Below are positions 27,204 through 37,004 of a stretch of DNA of 64,000 bases, in pieces. Source of the DNA: Helicobacter pylori NQ4053. GTDB taxonomy: Bacteria > Campylobacterota > Campylobacteria > Campylobacterales > Helicobacteraceae. The position numbers and the translations under genes were made by a program. The notes beneath the pieces were generated by a model that was not told where the DNA came from, did not search any database, and worked only from the letters and a program-made list of their open reading frames with translations. Numbering within the stretch: the stretch's first letter is position 1; each line of letters opens with the position of its first letter. The DNA is taken from assembly GCF_000274605.1 (NCBI RefSeq), contig NZ_AKNV01000002.1:1-64000 (forward strand), in the 5' to 3' direction.

Positions 27204-27899
27204 ATGTTTAGTTTTTTAGAGAAGAATCCGTTTTTTTTCACTCTTGCGTTTATTTTTGTGTTTGCGATCGCAGGCTTGGTGGAGATTTTGCCCAATTTTA
27301 AATCCGCTCGCCCGATTGAAGGCTTACGGCCTTATACGGTTTTAGAGACAGCAGGGAGGCAAATTTATATCCAAGAAGGTTGTTATCATTGCCATTCCCA
27401 GCTTATTCGCCCTTTCCAAGCTGAGGTGGATCGATACGGCGCGTATAGTTTGAGTGGGGAATACGCATATGACAGGCCATTTTTGTGGGGTTCTAAAAGG
27501 ATTGGCCCTGATTTGCACAGGGTGGGGGATTATCGCACAACCGATTGGCATGAAAAGCACATGTTAGATCCTAAAAGCGTTGTGCCGCACAGCATCATGC
27601 CCGCCTATAAGCATTTATTCATAAAAAAGAGCGATTTTGACACCGCTTATGCAGAAGCTTTGACGCAAAAAAAGGTTTTTGGCGTGCCTTATGACACCGA
27701 AAACGGCGTGAAATTAGGGAATGTAGAAGAAGCGAAAAAGGCCTATCTAGAAGAAGCTAAAAAAATCACAGCCGACATGAAAGACAAGAGGGTGCTAGAC
27801 GCCATTCAAAGAGGTGAAGTGTTAGAAATCGTGGCTTTGATCGCTTATTTGAATAGCTTGGGTAATTCCAGGATCAACGCTAATCAAAACGCTAAATAA
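27204..27899 (+). CDS. ccoO: cbb3 oxidase monoheme subunit II
   Basis: Membrane-anchored mono-heme cytochrome c that passes electrons from CcoP to CcoN. I choose ATG 27204 (MFSFLEKNPFFF) because AGGGG stands nine bases upstream; an in-frame TTG at 27198 lies too close to it. About 231 residues: one N-terminal transmembrane helix (to about residue 28), the c-type heme site EGCYHCHSQ near residue 55, and the axial Met in SIMPAYKHL. Gap of 12 nt from ccoN. Confidence 0.96.
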   Translation: MFSFLEKNPFFFTLAFIFVFAIAGLVEILPNFKSARPIEGLRPYTVLETAGRQIYIQEGCYHCHSQLIRPFQAEVDRYGAYSLSGEYAYDRPFLWGSKRIGPDLHRVGDYRTTDWHEKHMLDPKSVVPHSIMPAYKHLFIKKSDFDTAYAEALTQKKVFGVPYDTENGVKLGNVEEAKKAYLEEAKKITADMKDKRVLDAIQRGEVLEIVALIAYLNSLGNSRINANQNAK

Positions 27900-27906
27900 G
27901 GGGTGA

Positions 27907-28128
27907 ATGATGGATTTAGAAAGTTTGAGAGGTTTTGCGTATGCGTTTTTCACCATTCTTTTTACGCTCTTTTTGTACGCTTATATTTTTAGCATGTATA
28001 GAAAGCAAAAAAAGGGCGTCGTGGATTATGAGCGCTATGGGTATTTAGCACTAAATGACGCTTTAGAAGATGAGTTGATTGAACCACGCCATAAAGAAGT
28101 TCATGATAAGGGCATAAAGGAAAGTTGA
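27907..28128 (+). CDS. ccoQ: cbb3 oxidase small subunit CcoQ
   Basis: A 72-73 residue single-helix membrane protein (MDLESLRGFAYAFFTILFTL, then a basic turn RKQKKG and an acidic tail). In other bacteria CcoQ stabilises the oxidase. Two adjacent ATGs (27907 and 27910) follow AAGGGGTGA; I cannot decide between them. It lies 7 nt after ccoO and one base before ccoP. Confidence 0.9.
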   Translation: MMDLESLRGFAYAFFTILFTLFLYAYIFSMYRKQKKGVVDYERYGYLALNDALEDELIEPRHKEVHDKGIKES

Positions 28129-28129
28129 A

Positions 28130-29008
28130 ATGGATTTTTTAAACGACCATATAAATGTTTTTGGCTTGATTGCAGCGCTTGTGATTTTAGTTTTAACCAT
28201 CTATGAATCCAGTTCGCTCATTAAAGAAATGCGCGACAGCAAATCTCAGGGTGAGCTTGTAGAAAATGGGCATTTGTTTGATGGGATAGGGGAGTTTGCC
28301 AATAATGTGCCAGTAGGCTGGATCGCAAGCTTTATGTGCACGATTGTGTGGGCTTTTTGGTATTTTTTCTTTGGGTATCCGCTGAATAGCTTTTCTCAAA
28401 TCGGGCAATACAATGAAGAGGTTAAAGCGCACAACCAAAAATTTGAAGCCAAATGGAAGCATTTGGGTCAAAAGGAATTGGTGGATATGGGTCAAGGCAT
28501 CTTTTTAGTCCATTGTTCGCAATGCCATGGCATCACCGCTGAGGGCTTGCATGGGAGCGCTCAAAATCTGGTGCACTGGGGTAAAGAAGAGGGCATTATG
28601 GACACCATTAAACATGGCTCTAAGGGCATGGATTATCTCGCTGGGGAAATGCCCGCTATGGAATTGGACGAAAAAGACGCTAAAGCGATTGCGAGCTATG
28701 TGATGGCAGAAATTTCTGGCGTTAAAAAGACAAAAAACCCTCAACTCATTGATAAGGGCAAGGAGCTGTTTGAAAGCATGGGTTGCACAGGCTGTCATGG
28801 CAATGATGGTAAGGGCTTGCAAGAAAATCAAGTGTTTGCGGCCGATTTGACCGCTTACGGCACAGAGAATTTTTTGAGAAATATCTTAACGCATGGCAAA
28901 AAGGGCAATATAGGGCATATGCCATCATTCAAGTATAAAAACTTTAGCGATTTGCAAGTTAAAGCGTTAGCCGAATTTATCCAATCGCTAAAACCCTTAG
29001 AAGATTAA
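28130..29008 (+). CDS. ccoP: cbb3 oxidase diheme subunit III
   Basis: Membrane-bound diheme cytochrome c that receives electrons from cytochrome c or the bc1 complex. The 292 residues hold two N-terminal hydrophobic segments (residues about 10-28 and 62-85) and two heme c sites (HCSQCHG near residue 127 and MGCTGCHG near residue 221) with Met ligands in the GEMPAME and GHMPSFK blocks. It follows ccoQ after one base. Confidence 0.97.
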   Translation: MDFLNDHINVFGLIAALVILVLTIYESSSLIKEMRDSKSQGELVENGHLFDGIGEFANNVPVGWIASFMCTIVWAFWYFFFGYPLNSFSQIGQYNEEVKAHNQKFEAKWKHLGQKELVDMGQGIFLVHCSQCHGITAEGLHGSAQNLVHWGKEEGIMDTIKHGSKGMDYLAGEMPAMELDEKDAKAIASYVMAEISGVKKTKNPQLIDKGKELFESMGCTGCHGNDGKGLQENQVFAADLTAYGTENFLRNILTHGKKGNIGHMPSFKYKNFSDLQVKALAEFIQSLKPLED

Positions 29009-29018
29009 AGGAAAAGAG

Positions 29019-29225
29019 ATGAAATTTTTAAACGGATTAGCAGGGAATTTACTGATTGTGGTTATCTTGTTGTGTGTGGCCGTTTTTTTTACGCTCAAAG
29101 CGATCCATATCCAAAAAGAGCAAGCCACCAATTATTACCGCTATAAGGATATTAACGCTTTAGAGACAAAAAGCACCCAAAACCGGGCTAACTATGAATT
29201 AGTCAATCAAGGGAGTAAAAAATGA
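29019..29225 (+). CDS. small DUF4006-like membrane protein
   Basis: The 68-residue protein has one transmembrane helix (residues about 7-27) and a polar tail with several Tyr and Asn. It resembles DUF4006, a family found beside ccoNOQP in epsilonproteobacteria (family assignment from memory). It starts behind AAAGGAAAAG, 10 nt after ccoP, and its stop overlaps the start of the next mini-gene as ATGA. A role in oxidase assembly or stability is inferred from position only. Confidence 0.8.
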   Translation: MKFLNGLAGNLLIVVILLCVAVFFTLKAIHIQKEQATNYYRYKDINALETKSTQNRANYELVNQGSKK

Positions 29226-29329
29226 AATTCACGACTTTAGAAAAAATCTTAGCCTTAATGGTAGTAGCGACCATTTTAATGACAATTGTTATTTCTTTTG
29301 TGCCTAACTTGTTTTTGTTTAGCACATGA
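29222..29329 (+). CDS. 35-residue membrane peptide in the cco operon
   Basis: ATG 29222 overlaps the TGA of the preceding gene (ATGA), and its own TGA (29327-29329) overlaps the ATG of the next gene (ATGA). The peptide starts MKFTTLEKILALMV and is one continuous hydrophobic helix flanked by Lys and Glu at the N-side and Ser-Thr at the end. Double coupling without a free gap argues that it is translated. Small single-helix subunits are known in cbb3 oxidases of other bacteria (CcoM, CcoH), but I cannot assign it to one of them. Confidence 0.7.
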   Translation: MKFTTLEKILALMVVATILMTIVISFVPNLFLFST

Positions 29330-29910
29330 GAATCTTATGGCTTGCAATAGCCTTTGTTTGTTGTTTGGGGGCTGATAATTATGTTTTGAATAATTCTAAA
29401 GGGCGTTTGGTAGAAAAAAGCGTTTTGTTTGTAGAGGGCGTTTCTAAAGAGCTTTATCTTAAAACAGGCGTGCGTTTTGCGATTGATATGACGGATTTTG
29501 AAAAAAATCCTATCGCTTTGGCGGCTAAAAAGGAACGCCAAAAGTATCAAGAGGGCTTTTTAAAGCAGCTCAAGCCCCCTTTTGTAGTATTCTTTTTTTA
29601 CCATGACGCTCAAAAAATAGAATTAGTGGCTAACCCTAAAGATTTGTTAGACACTGATAAAATCTTTTTTGAAAAAATCGCTCCTTTACTCCCTACAAAC
29701 CCTAAAGAATACACGCCCCAAAGGATTTCAGCCATGCTCATTAACGGCTATTCGGTCGCAGTAGATGCTTTAGCGGAAAAATATCATGTGAATATCGCAC
29801 AGAATTTTAACGCTCCTAAGGGAGTAACTTTTGTAAAGGTGGTTATTTATATTTTATTATTGACGCTTTTAGGCGCGTTTTTGGGGCTTTATTTTTTTAA
29901 AAAATCTTAA
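29326..29910 (+). CDS. membrane-anchored protein of unknown function (HP0149-like)
   Basis: The 194-residue protein has an N-terminal signal-like helix (MRILWLAIAFVCCLGADNYV), a soluble domain of about 140 residues and a C-terminal transmembrane helix (KVVIYILLLTLLGAFLGLYF) followed by KKS. This layout, with LVEKSVLFVEGVSKEL near residue 27, is reminiscent of TPM-domain proteins, but I do not see enough to name the family. Its position inside the cco cluster, coupled by ATGA to the mini-gene before it, points to respiratory assembly. Confidence 0.7.
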   Translation: MRILWLAIAFVCCLGADNYVLNNSKGRLVEKSVLFVEGVSKELYLKTGVRFAIDMTDFEKNPIALAAKKERQKYQEGFLKQLKPPFVVFFFYHDAQKIELVANPKDLLDTDKIFFEKIAPLLPTNPKEYTPQRISAMLINGYSVAVDALAEKYHVNIAQNFNAPKGVTFVKVVIYILLLTLLGAFLGLYFFKKS

Positions 29911-29921
29911 GAGAGAAACCA

Positions 29922-30503
29922 ATGAAAGAAAAAAACTTTTGGCCTTTAGGGATCATGAGCGTGCTCATTCTTGGGCTTGGGATTGTGGTGTTTTTGGTGG
30001 TGTTTGCCCTAAAAAATTCGCCTAAAAACGATTTAGTGTATTTCAAAGGGCATAACGAAGTGGATTTAAACTTTAACGCTATGCTTAAAACTTATGAAAA
30101 TTTTAAGTCTAATTATCGTTTTTCAGTGGGTTTAAAGCCCCTTACCAAAAGCCCTAAAACCCCTATTTTGCCCTATTTTTCTAAAGGCACGCATGGGGAT
30201 AAAAAAATCCAAGAAAACCTTTTAAACAACGCTTTGATTTTAGAAAAGTCCAACACGCTTTATGTGCGATTGCAACCGCTCAAACCCGCTTTAGATTCGC
30301 CAAATATTCAAGTGTATTTAGCGTTTTATCCCAGCCCATCACAGCCCAGATTATTAGGAACGCTTGATTGCACAAACGCATGCGAGCCTTTAAAATTTGA
30401 TTTGTTAGAGGGCGATAAAGTGGGGCGCTATAAGATCCTTTTTAAATTCACTTTTAAAAACAAAGAAGAATTGATTTTAGAGCAACTGGCTTTTTTTAAG
30501 TAG
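29922..30503 (+). CDS. FixH/CcoH-like protein
   Basis: The 193-residue protein has one N-terminal transmembrane helix (FWPLGIMSVLILGLGIVVFL) and a periplasmic beta-rich domain, the layout of FixH/CcoH, which helps assemble cbb3 oxidase. Identity is inferred from architecture and from its place at the end of the cco cluster. It lies 11 nt after the preceding gene behind GAGAGAAACC. Two Cys (DCTNAC near residue 151) may form a disulfide. Confidence 0.65.
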   Translation: MKEKNFWPLGIMSVLILGLGIVVFLVVFALKNSPKNDLVYFKGHNEVDLNFNAMLKTYENFKSNYRFSVGLKPLTKSPKTPILPYFSKGTHGDKKIQENLLNNALILEKSNTLYVRLQPLKPALDSPNIQVYLAFYPSPSQPRLLGTLDCTNACEPLKFDLLEGDKVGRYKILFKFTFKNKEELILEQLAFFK

Positions 30504-30578
30504 CGCGTTTAAAAAATGCCTTTAGCGTTTTTTATTGGCGCTTGATGATGAAAAGCCTGAATTTTCTATCCAAATGGG

Positions 30579-30584
30579 TATAAT
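30579..30584 (+). promoter_or_regulatory. -10 box TATAAT of a leaderless gene
   Basis: TATAAT ends six bases before ATG 30591, so transcription should begin at or within one or two bases of the start codon. No ribosome site fits in that distance. Confidence 0.7.
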
Positions 30585-30590
30585 AATCGC

Positions 30591-31358
30591 ATGGGTTTTT
30601 TAAAAGTTTTGAAACATGACGCTTTAGGGCAAGTAGGGAATATTGTTATAGGGAATTTCTTAATAACGCTCACTGTTTTAGCGGTTTGTTTTTCCTCTCA
30701 AAGCACTGAAGAAACGACCATGCTCACCCTAAGCTACACGCTCTTTTTTGTCTTGGGGGCGTTTTTACTGATTGCAATCAGTGTGGGAGCGATCAAAAAC
30801 CTCAACACGCTTTTTTCTAAAAGAGGGGTTTTAAGCTTTTCCTTACCCATTAGTTTGGAGTCTTTATTGCTCCCTAAAATCTTGCTCCCCATGGTGTTTT
30901 TTATCTTCAGTTTGTTCTGGTTTGTAGCGAGCGTTCGTTTGGGCTATTACCTTTTTAACGCACAATCCAGCGTGCTGTTTATCTTGCACACCGCTTTAAA
31001 AACCTTTGTGTTAAAACCCACTAAAACCCTAGGTATCGCGCTGTTTTTAGGGCTTGTTTTAATGAAATTTTTATTTGTTTTGAGCGTTTTAAACGCTGCT
31101 AGGATCAAAAAAGCGCGTTTTTTACTAGGGGGGCTGTTGTTCATTCTTGTGGGGGTTGTTTTGGAATTAGCGTTTAATTCGTTACTGCCCTTAATGAGTT
31201 CTAGTTTAAGCATCAATGAGGGGTTTTATTATTTCTTGCAACAACAAGAATTGCAAGAAAATAAATATTATCTTTTATGGGGGGTGGATTTTTTAAAAAT
31301 CCTTTTATTGTATGGGGTGATCCGTTACTTGCTTATGCATAAACTAGAATTGGATTAA
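30591..31358 (+). CDS. polytopic membrane protein (HP0151-like), probably leaderless
   Basis: The 255-residue protein has six hydrophobic segments, an N-terminus MGFLKVLKHDALGQVGNI and a short basic C-terminus. The layout resembles an ABC-2 type permease, but no ATPase gene is adjacent and the family call is weak. A perfect TATAAT sits immediately upstream, implying a leaderless mRNA. Its stop overlaps the end of the convergent mqnD by 4 nt. Confidence 0.75.
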   Translation: MGFLKVLKHDALGQVGNIVIGNFLITLTVLAVCFSSQSTEETTMLTLSYTLFFVLGAFLLIAISVGAIKNLNTLFSKRGVLSFSLPISLESLLLPKILLPMVFFIFSLFWFVASVRLGYYLFNAQSSVLFILHTALKTFVLKPTKTLGIALFLGLVLMKFLFVLSVLNAARIKKARFLLGGLLFILVGVVLELAFNSLLPLMSSSLSINEGFYYFLQQQELQENKYYLLWGVDFLKILLLYGVIRYLLMHKLELD

Positions 31359-32218
31359 GAAAAGCGGTATTTTAAATATTCATCAGTGAGCAAGCAGTCT
31401 TTAGTCTTTAACAAACTGGCATAAAACCCATGCTGATAACCTAATTCAAAAAGTTTGTCTATGGCGAGAATTTGAACCTCACTTAAGCGCGTTGAAGTTT
31501 CGTTCGCATACAAGCTTAAATAAGTTTGTAAGCGCTCTTTATTGACACGAATGAGCGAACGCTCTAACAGCATGCTAGAGAGCAAATTTTGGTGTTTTAG
31601 TGCAACTTCAACCGCTTTAATCAAAGCCTTTTTAATCAAAATCGCACGATACAAAGGGATGGATCGCCTAATCGCCATGCCCCCTAAAGGCAAGGGTAAA
31701 TCCACTTCAATGAGTTCTTTCCAAACATCCCACAATTCTTTTTCCACTTCTAATTCATTATGAAAATCCAAGATGCTTTCATGGATGAGCACGCCCGCAT
31801 GCACTTTTTCTTCCAAAACCGCTTTTTCAATGTCTAAAAAATTCATGTAAGCGATGCGCGCGTGTTTGTAATAGATCTTAAACAAAAGGGCGTTGGTGGT
31901 GTGCTCCCCACTTAATGCGACTTTAAAGTCTTTTTTCAATTTCACGCCCTTTTTTTTCACTAATTTAGGCCCATAGCCATTCCCAAAGCTCGTCGCTGTA
32001 GGGAGCAAGGCGTAATCGTTCGCAATTTTAGGGTATAGCCCGAAACTAATCGCGCTCACATCATAAGTGTTTTTTAGGGCTTCTTGGTTTAGGGTTTCAA
32101 TATCCAGGGCAATGTTGTGGAATGTTTTATTTTTAATAGGGCAATCTATCCAGCCAAACTTAATCGCATAGTACATGAAAATATCATCAGCATCAGGGCT
32201 ATGAGCGACACTAATCAA
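31355..32218 (-). CDS. mqnD: 1,4-dihydroxy-6-naphthoate synthase, MqnD
   Basis: Converts cyclic de-hypoxanthine futalosine to 1,4-dihydroxy-6-naphthoate in the futalosine route to menaquinone, which H. pylori uses instead of the classical Men pathway. I choose TTG 32218 (LISVAHSPDADD) because AAAGGA lies seven bases before it and a TATAAT fits 35-40 nt upstream; the longer frame to 32323 would start upstream of that promoter. About 287 residues with the substrate-binding SVAHSPDADDIFMYYA, the TYDVSAISFGLYP block and the LPLPLGGMAIRRS segment typical of MqnD. Confidence 0.88.
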   Translation of the reverse strand: MISVAHSPDADDIFMYYAIKFGWIDCPIKNKTFHNIALDIETLNQEALKNTYDVSAISFGLYPKIANDYALLPTATSFGNGYGPKLVKKKGVKLKKDFKVALSGEHTTNALLFKIYYKHARIAYMNFLDIEKAVLEEKVHAGVLIHESILDFHNELEVEKELWDVWKELIEVDLPLPLGGMAIRRSIPLYRAILIKKALIKAVEVALKHQNLLSSMLLERSLIRVNKERLQTYLSLYANETSTRLSEVQILAIDKLFELGYQHGFYASLLKTKDCLLTDEYLKYRFS

Positions 32219-32252
32219 AGTAAAATCCTTTTGTGATAGGGTAAGTCCCTTT

Positions 32253-32258
32253 ATTATA
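32253..32258 (-). promoter_or_regulatory. -10 box TATAAT of mqnD
   Basis: A perfect TATAAT on the minus strand; predicted start near 32246 gives a leader of about 28 nt before TTG 32218. Confidence 0.65.
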
Positions 32259-32281
32259 ATAGATTTTAGGCTAGGATTTGA

Positions 32282-32287
32282 TAGAAT
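32282..32287 (+). promoter_or_regulatory. -10 box TAGAAT of recA
   Basis: TAGAAT 30 nt before ATG 32317, preceded by TTTGA. No LexA box is visible, in line with the absence of a LexA-type SOS response in H. pylori. Confidence 0.5.
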
Positions 32288-32316
32288 AAACAAATCAAAT
32301 TCAATAAGGTGATTTA

Positions 32317-33360
32317 ATGGCAATAGATGAAGACAAACAAAAAGCGATTTCTTTAGCGATCAAACAAATTGATAAGGTTTTTGGTAAGGGGGCGTTGGTG
32401 CGCCTTGGGGATAAGCAAGTAGAAAAGATTGACGCTATTTCTACAGGCTCGTTAGGGTTGGATCTGGCTTTAGGGATTGGGGGCGTTCCAAAGGGTAGGA
32501 TCATTGAAATTTATGGGCCAGAGTCAAGCGGAAAAACCACTCTAAGCTTGCACATTATCGCAGAATGCCAAAAAAATGGCGGCGTGTGCGCGTTCATTGA
32601 CGCTGAACATGCCCTAGACGTGTATTATGCCAAGAGATTGGGCGTGGATACAGAAAATCTACTCGTTTCTCAACCAAGCACGGGCGAAGAAGCCTTAGAG
32701 ATTTTAGAAACGATCACCAGAAGCGGAGGGATTGATTTAGTGGTGGTGGATTCGGTGGCGGCTCTTACGCCTAAAGCAGAGATTGATGGGGATATGGGCG
32801 ATCAGCATGTGGGCTTGCAAGCAAGGCTTATGAGCCATGCATTAAGAAAAATCACCGGTGTTTTGCACAAGATGAACACCACTCTCATTTTTATCAATCA
32901 AATCAGGATGAAGATTGGCATGATGGGCTATGGGAGTCCAGAGACCACAACCGGGGGTAATGCCTTAAAATTCTATGCGAGCGTTAGGATTGATATTAGA
33001 AGAATCGCCGCTTTAAAACAAAACGAACAGCATATCGGTAATAGGGCTAAAGCTAAAGTGGTTAAAAATAAAGTCGCTCCGCCCTTTAGAGAAGCGGAAT
33101 TTGACATCATGTTTGGGGAAGGGATTTCTAAAGAGGGCGAAATCATTGATTATGGCGTGAAATTAGACATTGTGGATAAGAGCGGGGCATGGCTTAGCTA
33201 CCAGGATAAAAAGCTAGGGCAAGGTCGAGAAAACGCTAAAGCCCTACTGAAAGAAGATAAAGCCCTAGCGAATGAAATCACTCTTAAGATTAAAGAGAGC
33301 ATCGGCTCTAATGAAGAGATCATGCCCTTACCCGATGAGCCTTTAGAAGAAATGGAATAA
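32317..33360 (+). CDS. recA: DNA recombinase RecA
   Basis: Forms filaments on single-stranded DNA and drives homologous pairing, including during natural transformation. The 347 residues show Walker [10 protein letters not shown] (near residue 65), Walker [11 protein letters not shown] (near residue 145), the L1 region ([17 protein letters not shown]) and the L2 region ([11 protein letters not shown]). AAGGTGA precedes ATG 32317. It is the first gene of a row with eno, a DivIC-like gene, an AMIN protein and aroK. Confidence 0.98.
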   Translation: MAIDEDKQKAISLAIKQIDKVFGKGALVRLGDKQVEKIDAISTGSLGLDLALGIGGVPKGRIIEIYGPESSGKTTLSLHIIAECQKNGGVCAFIDAEHALDVYYAKRLGVDTENLLVSQPSTGEEALEILETITRSGGIDLVVVDSVAALTPKAEIDGDMGDQHVGLQARLMSHALRKITGVLHKMNTTLIFINQIRMKIGMMGYGSPETTTGGNALKFYASVRIDIRRIAALKQNEQHIGNRAKAKVVKNKVAPPFREAEFDIMFGEGISKEGEIIDYGVKLDIVDKSGAWLSYQDKKLGQGRENAKALLKEDKALANEITLKIKESIGSNEEIMPLPDEPLEEME

Positions 33361-33371
33361 AAAGGATTTTG

Positions 33372-34652
33372 ATGCTAACCATTAAAGATGTTCATGCTTT
33401 AGAAGTGATGGATAGTAGGGGCAATCCTACCATTCAAGCCAGCGTGATTTTGAGCGATAACACTAAGGCGAGCACGATTGTGCCTAGCGGGGCGAGCACC
33501 GGTAAAAGAGAAGCGTTAGAATTAAGGGATAATGACAAAACCCGTTTTTTGGGTAAAGGGGTTTTAAGGGCATGCGAAAATGTCAATAGTGTGATCAAAC
33601 ACCATTTAATAGGGCTTGAAGCGATCAATCAAGCCTTTGTGGATGAGAGGTTAAGGGCTTTAGACGGCACGCCTAATTACGCTAATTTAGGGGCGAACGC
33701 TGTTTTGGGCGTTTCTATGGCGTTAGCAAGGGCTAGCGCGAAGGCTTTAAATCTGCCATTATACCGCTATTTAGGGGGGGCTAACGCTCTGACTTTGCCG
33801 GTGCCGATGCTCAATATTATCAACGGCGGAACGCATGCGAACAATTCCATAGACTTCCAAGAATACATGATCATGCCTTTAGGGTTTGAGAGTTTTAAAG
33901 AAGCTTTAAGAGCGAGCGCAGAAGTCTATCACACTCTTAAAAAACTTTTAGATGGAAAGAATCAGCTCACAAGCGTGGGCGATGAGGGGGGCTTTGCGCC
34001 TAATTTTAACAACAATGTAGAACCCCTTGAAATCATTTCTCAAGCCATTGAAAAAGCCGGCTATAAATTAGGCGAAGAAATAGCACTCGCTTTAGATGTG
34101 GCGAGCAGTGAGTTAGTGGATGGAAATTTCAATTACCATTTAAAGGGTGAAAATAAGATTTTAGATTCGCATGAATTAGTGGCTTATTACAAAGAGTTGG
34201 TGGCAAAATACCCGATCGTGTCCATTGAAGATGGTTTGAGCGAAGACGATTGGGAGGGGTGGGCGTTTTTAAGCAAGGAATTAGGGCGTCAAATCCAATT
34301 AGTGGGCGATGATTTGTTTGTAACGAACGCGAGCATCTTGCAAAAAGGCATTGAAAAAAACATTGCGAACGCCATTTTGATCAAACCCAATCAAATCGGC
34401 ACCATTAGTGAAACTTTAGAAACCATAAGATTAGCCAAACACCATGCCTATCAATGCGTGATGAGCCATAGAAGCGGGGAGAGTGAAGACAGCTTTATCG
34501 CTGATTTTGCGGTCGCATTGAATACGGGAGAAATCAAAACCGGATCCACCGCAAGGAGTGAAAGGATCGCTAAATACAACCGCCTTTTAGAGATTGAGCA
34601 TGAATTAAAAGGGGGGATTTATATCGGTAAAGAGTTGTTTAAGCATGGCTAG
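33372..34652 (+). CDS. eno: enolase
   Basis: Interconverts 2-phosphoglycerate and PEP. I start at ATG 33372 ([14 protein letters not shown]) behind AAAGGA; a TTG one codon earlier is less likely. The 426 residues include the N-terminal [19 protein letters not shown] (flexible loop), the [10 protein letters not shown] acid/base region, metal ligands Asp, Glu and Asp in [18 protein letters not shown] and VGDDLFVTN, and [17 protein letters not shown]. It follows recA after 11 nt and overlaps the next gene by 8 nt. Confidence 0.98.
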   Translation: MLTIKDVHALEVMDSRGNPTIQASVILSDNTKASTIVPSGASTGKREALELRDNDKTRFLGKGVLRACENVNSVIKHHLIGLEAINQAFVDERLRALDGTPNYANLGANAVLGVSMALARASAKALNLPLYRYLGGANALTLPVPMLNIINGGTHANNSIDFQEYMIMPLGFESFKEALRASAEVYHTLKKLLDGKNQLTSVGDEGGFAPNFNNNVEPLEIISQAIEKAGYKLGEEIALALDVASSELVDGNFNYHLKGENKILDSHELVAYYKELVAKYPIVSIEDGLSEDDWEGWAFLSKELGRQIQLVGDDLFVTNASILQKGIEKNIANAILIKPNQIGTISETLETIRLAKHHAYQCVMSHRSGESEDSFIADFAVALNTGEIKTGSTARSERIAKYNRLLEIEHELKGGIYIGKELFKHG

Positions 34653-34920
34653 TAGCCTTTTTGAAAACGATGGAATCAAAGACAATAAAGCGCGAGATTT
34701 TTTTTATAGCCATAGCTCCCTTATTGTCTTTTTCCTTTTACTGCTTGGGTTTGGGTATTATTTAGGGAAGTTGCTTTTTGGGGGTTCTTCTTTAGAGGTT
34801 TATTTGGATTTAAGAGACAAGCATGAACGATTGCAGCAAGAAATCACCGAATTGCAAAGCAAGAATGTGCGTTTGCAAAAGCGTTTGTTTGAATTGAGAG
34901 AATTACGGCCTAGAGATTAG
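34645..34920 (+). CDS. DivIC/FtsB-like cell division protein
   Basis: The 91-residue protein has a short cytoplasmic N-terminus, one transmembrane helix ([20 protein letters not shown], residues about 28-47) and a coiled coil with heptad Leu ([20 protein letters not shown]). This is the FtsB/DivIC layout, and the same gene order recA-eno-divIC occurs in Campylobacter, as I recall. It would join the divisome in the periplasm. It starts 8 nt inside the end of eno. Sequence identity to the family is low, so the call rests on architecture and context. Confidence 0.7.
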   Translation: MASSLFENDGIKDNKARDFFYSHSSLIVFFLLLLGFGYYLGKLLFGGSSLEVYLDLRDKHERLQQEITELQSKNVRLQKRLFELRELRPRD

Positions 34921-34930
34921 ATTTAAGGAA

Positions 34931-36026
<1,096 letters not shown>

Positions 36027-36047
36027 ATTTTTTTTAAAGGCCTTTTG

Positions 36048-37004
36048 ATGTTAAGTAGAGACATTGTCCAATATTCCAAGATCCGCACCGAGTTATACGC
36101 TTATCTTACCTATTTGTTTTCGCACAATATCCGCAACCACCTTCCTGAAATCACTTTGGATTATTTAAACAAACAGATCAGAAAAATGCACGCTGAAATC
36201 AAAATGGCAAAAAGTTTTTTTGTGTTAGACGCTAAGGGCATGCTAATTCTTAAGCCAAGCCAACTTAAAGAGGAAAGGCATAAGGAAGGGATATTAGAGC
36301 ATGATTTAACAGAAGGGATTGAATTAGAATCGCATGCCAGCTTTAGCGATAAGTATTATTTTTATCAAGCCGTGAGTGAAAAGCGTTGCATTTTAACCGA
36401 CCCCTATCCTTCTAAAAAAGGAAACCATTTGGTAGTGAGCGCGTCTTACCCGGTGTATGATCAAAATAACGATTTGGCGTTTGTGGTGTGCTTGCAAATC
36501 CCTTTGAGGGTGGCGATTGAAATCAGCTCGCCTTCAAAGTATTTCAGAACCTTTAGCGAAGGGAGCATGGTCATGTATTTTATGATTTCTATCATGCTCA
36601 CTTTAGTGTCGCTGCTTTTATTTGTGAAATGCATTTCTAGCTTTTGGACAGCGATTGTCAATTTTAGCAGTTTTGACATTAAAGAAGTGTTCCACCCCAT
36701 TGTGCTTTTAACCCTAGCCTTAGCCACCTTTGATCTAGTCAAGGCGATTTTTGAAGAAGAAGTTTTGGGTAAAAATAGCGGGGATAACCACCATGCGATC
36801 CACCGCACGATGATCAGGTTTTTAGGCTCTATCATTATCGCCTTAGCCATTGAAGCGTTAATGCTCGTGTTTAAATTCAGCGTGAGCGAACCGGATAAAA
36901 TCACTTATGCGGTGTATTTGGCTGTCGGCGTGGCGGTGCTTTTGATCAGTTTAGCAATTTATGTTAAATTCGCCTATAGCGTGTTGCCCAAACGAGAACG
37001 CTAA
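36048..37004 (+). CDS. membrane protein with PDC/Cache-like sensor domain (HP0158-like)
   Basis: About 318 residues from ATG 36048 (MLSRDIVQYSKIRT) behind AAAGG; an in-frame TTG directly before it is less likely. The first 170 residues form a soluble domain with a sensor-like fold (the block YYFYQAVSEKRCILTDPYP, DPYPSK motif and VVSASYPVYD are typical of PDC sensors). Four hydrophobic segments follow (from about residue 178). No kinase, methyl-accepting or cyclase output domain is present, so the downstream role is unknown. The gene ends just before the convergent glycosyltransferase. Confidence 0.7.
   Translation: MLSRDIVQYSKIRTELYAYLTYLFSHNIRNHLPEITLDYLNKQIRKMHAEIKMAKSFFVLDAKGMLILKPSQLKEERHKEGILEHDLTEGIELESHASFSDKYYFYQAVSEKRCILTDPYPSKKGNHLVVSASYPVYDQNNDLAFVVCLQIPLRVAIEISSPSKYFRTFSEGSMVMYFMISIMLTLVSLLLFVKCISSFWTAIVNFSSFDIKEVFHPIVLLTLALATFDLVKAIFEEEVLGKNSGDNHHAIHRTMIRFLGSIIIALAIEALMLVFKFSVSEPDKITYAVYLAVGVAVLLISLAIYVKFAYSVLPKRER

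Noticed and set aside
31355-32323. Longer MqnD starting at 32323
   Set aside because: It would begin upstream of a perfect TATAAT and run into the recA promoter; the TTG at 32218 has a ribosome site and fits the family start.
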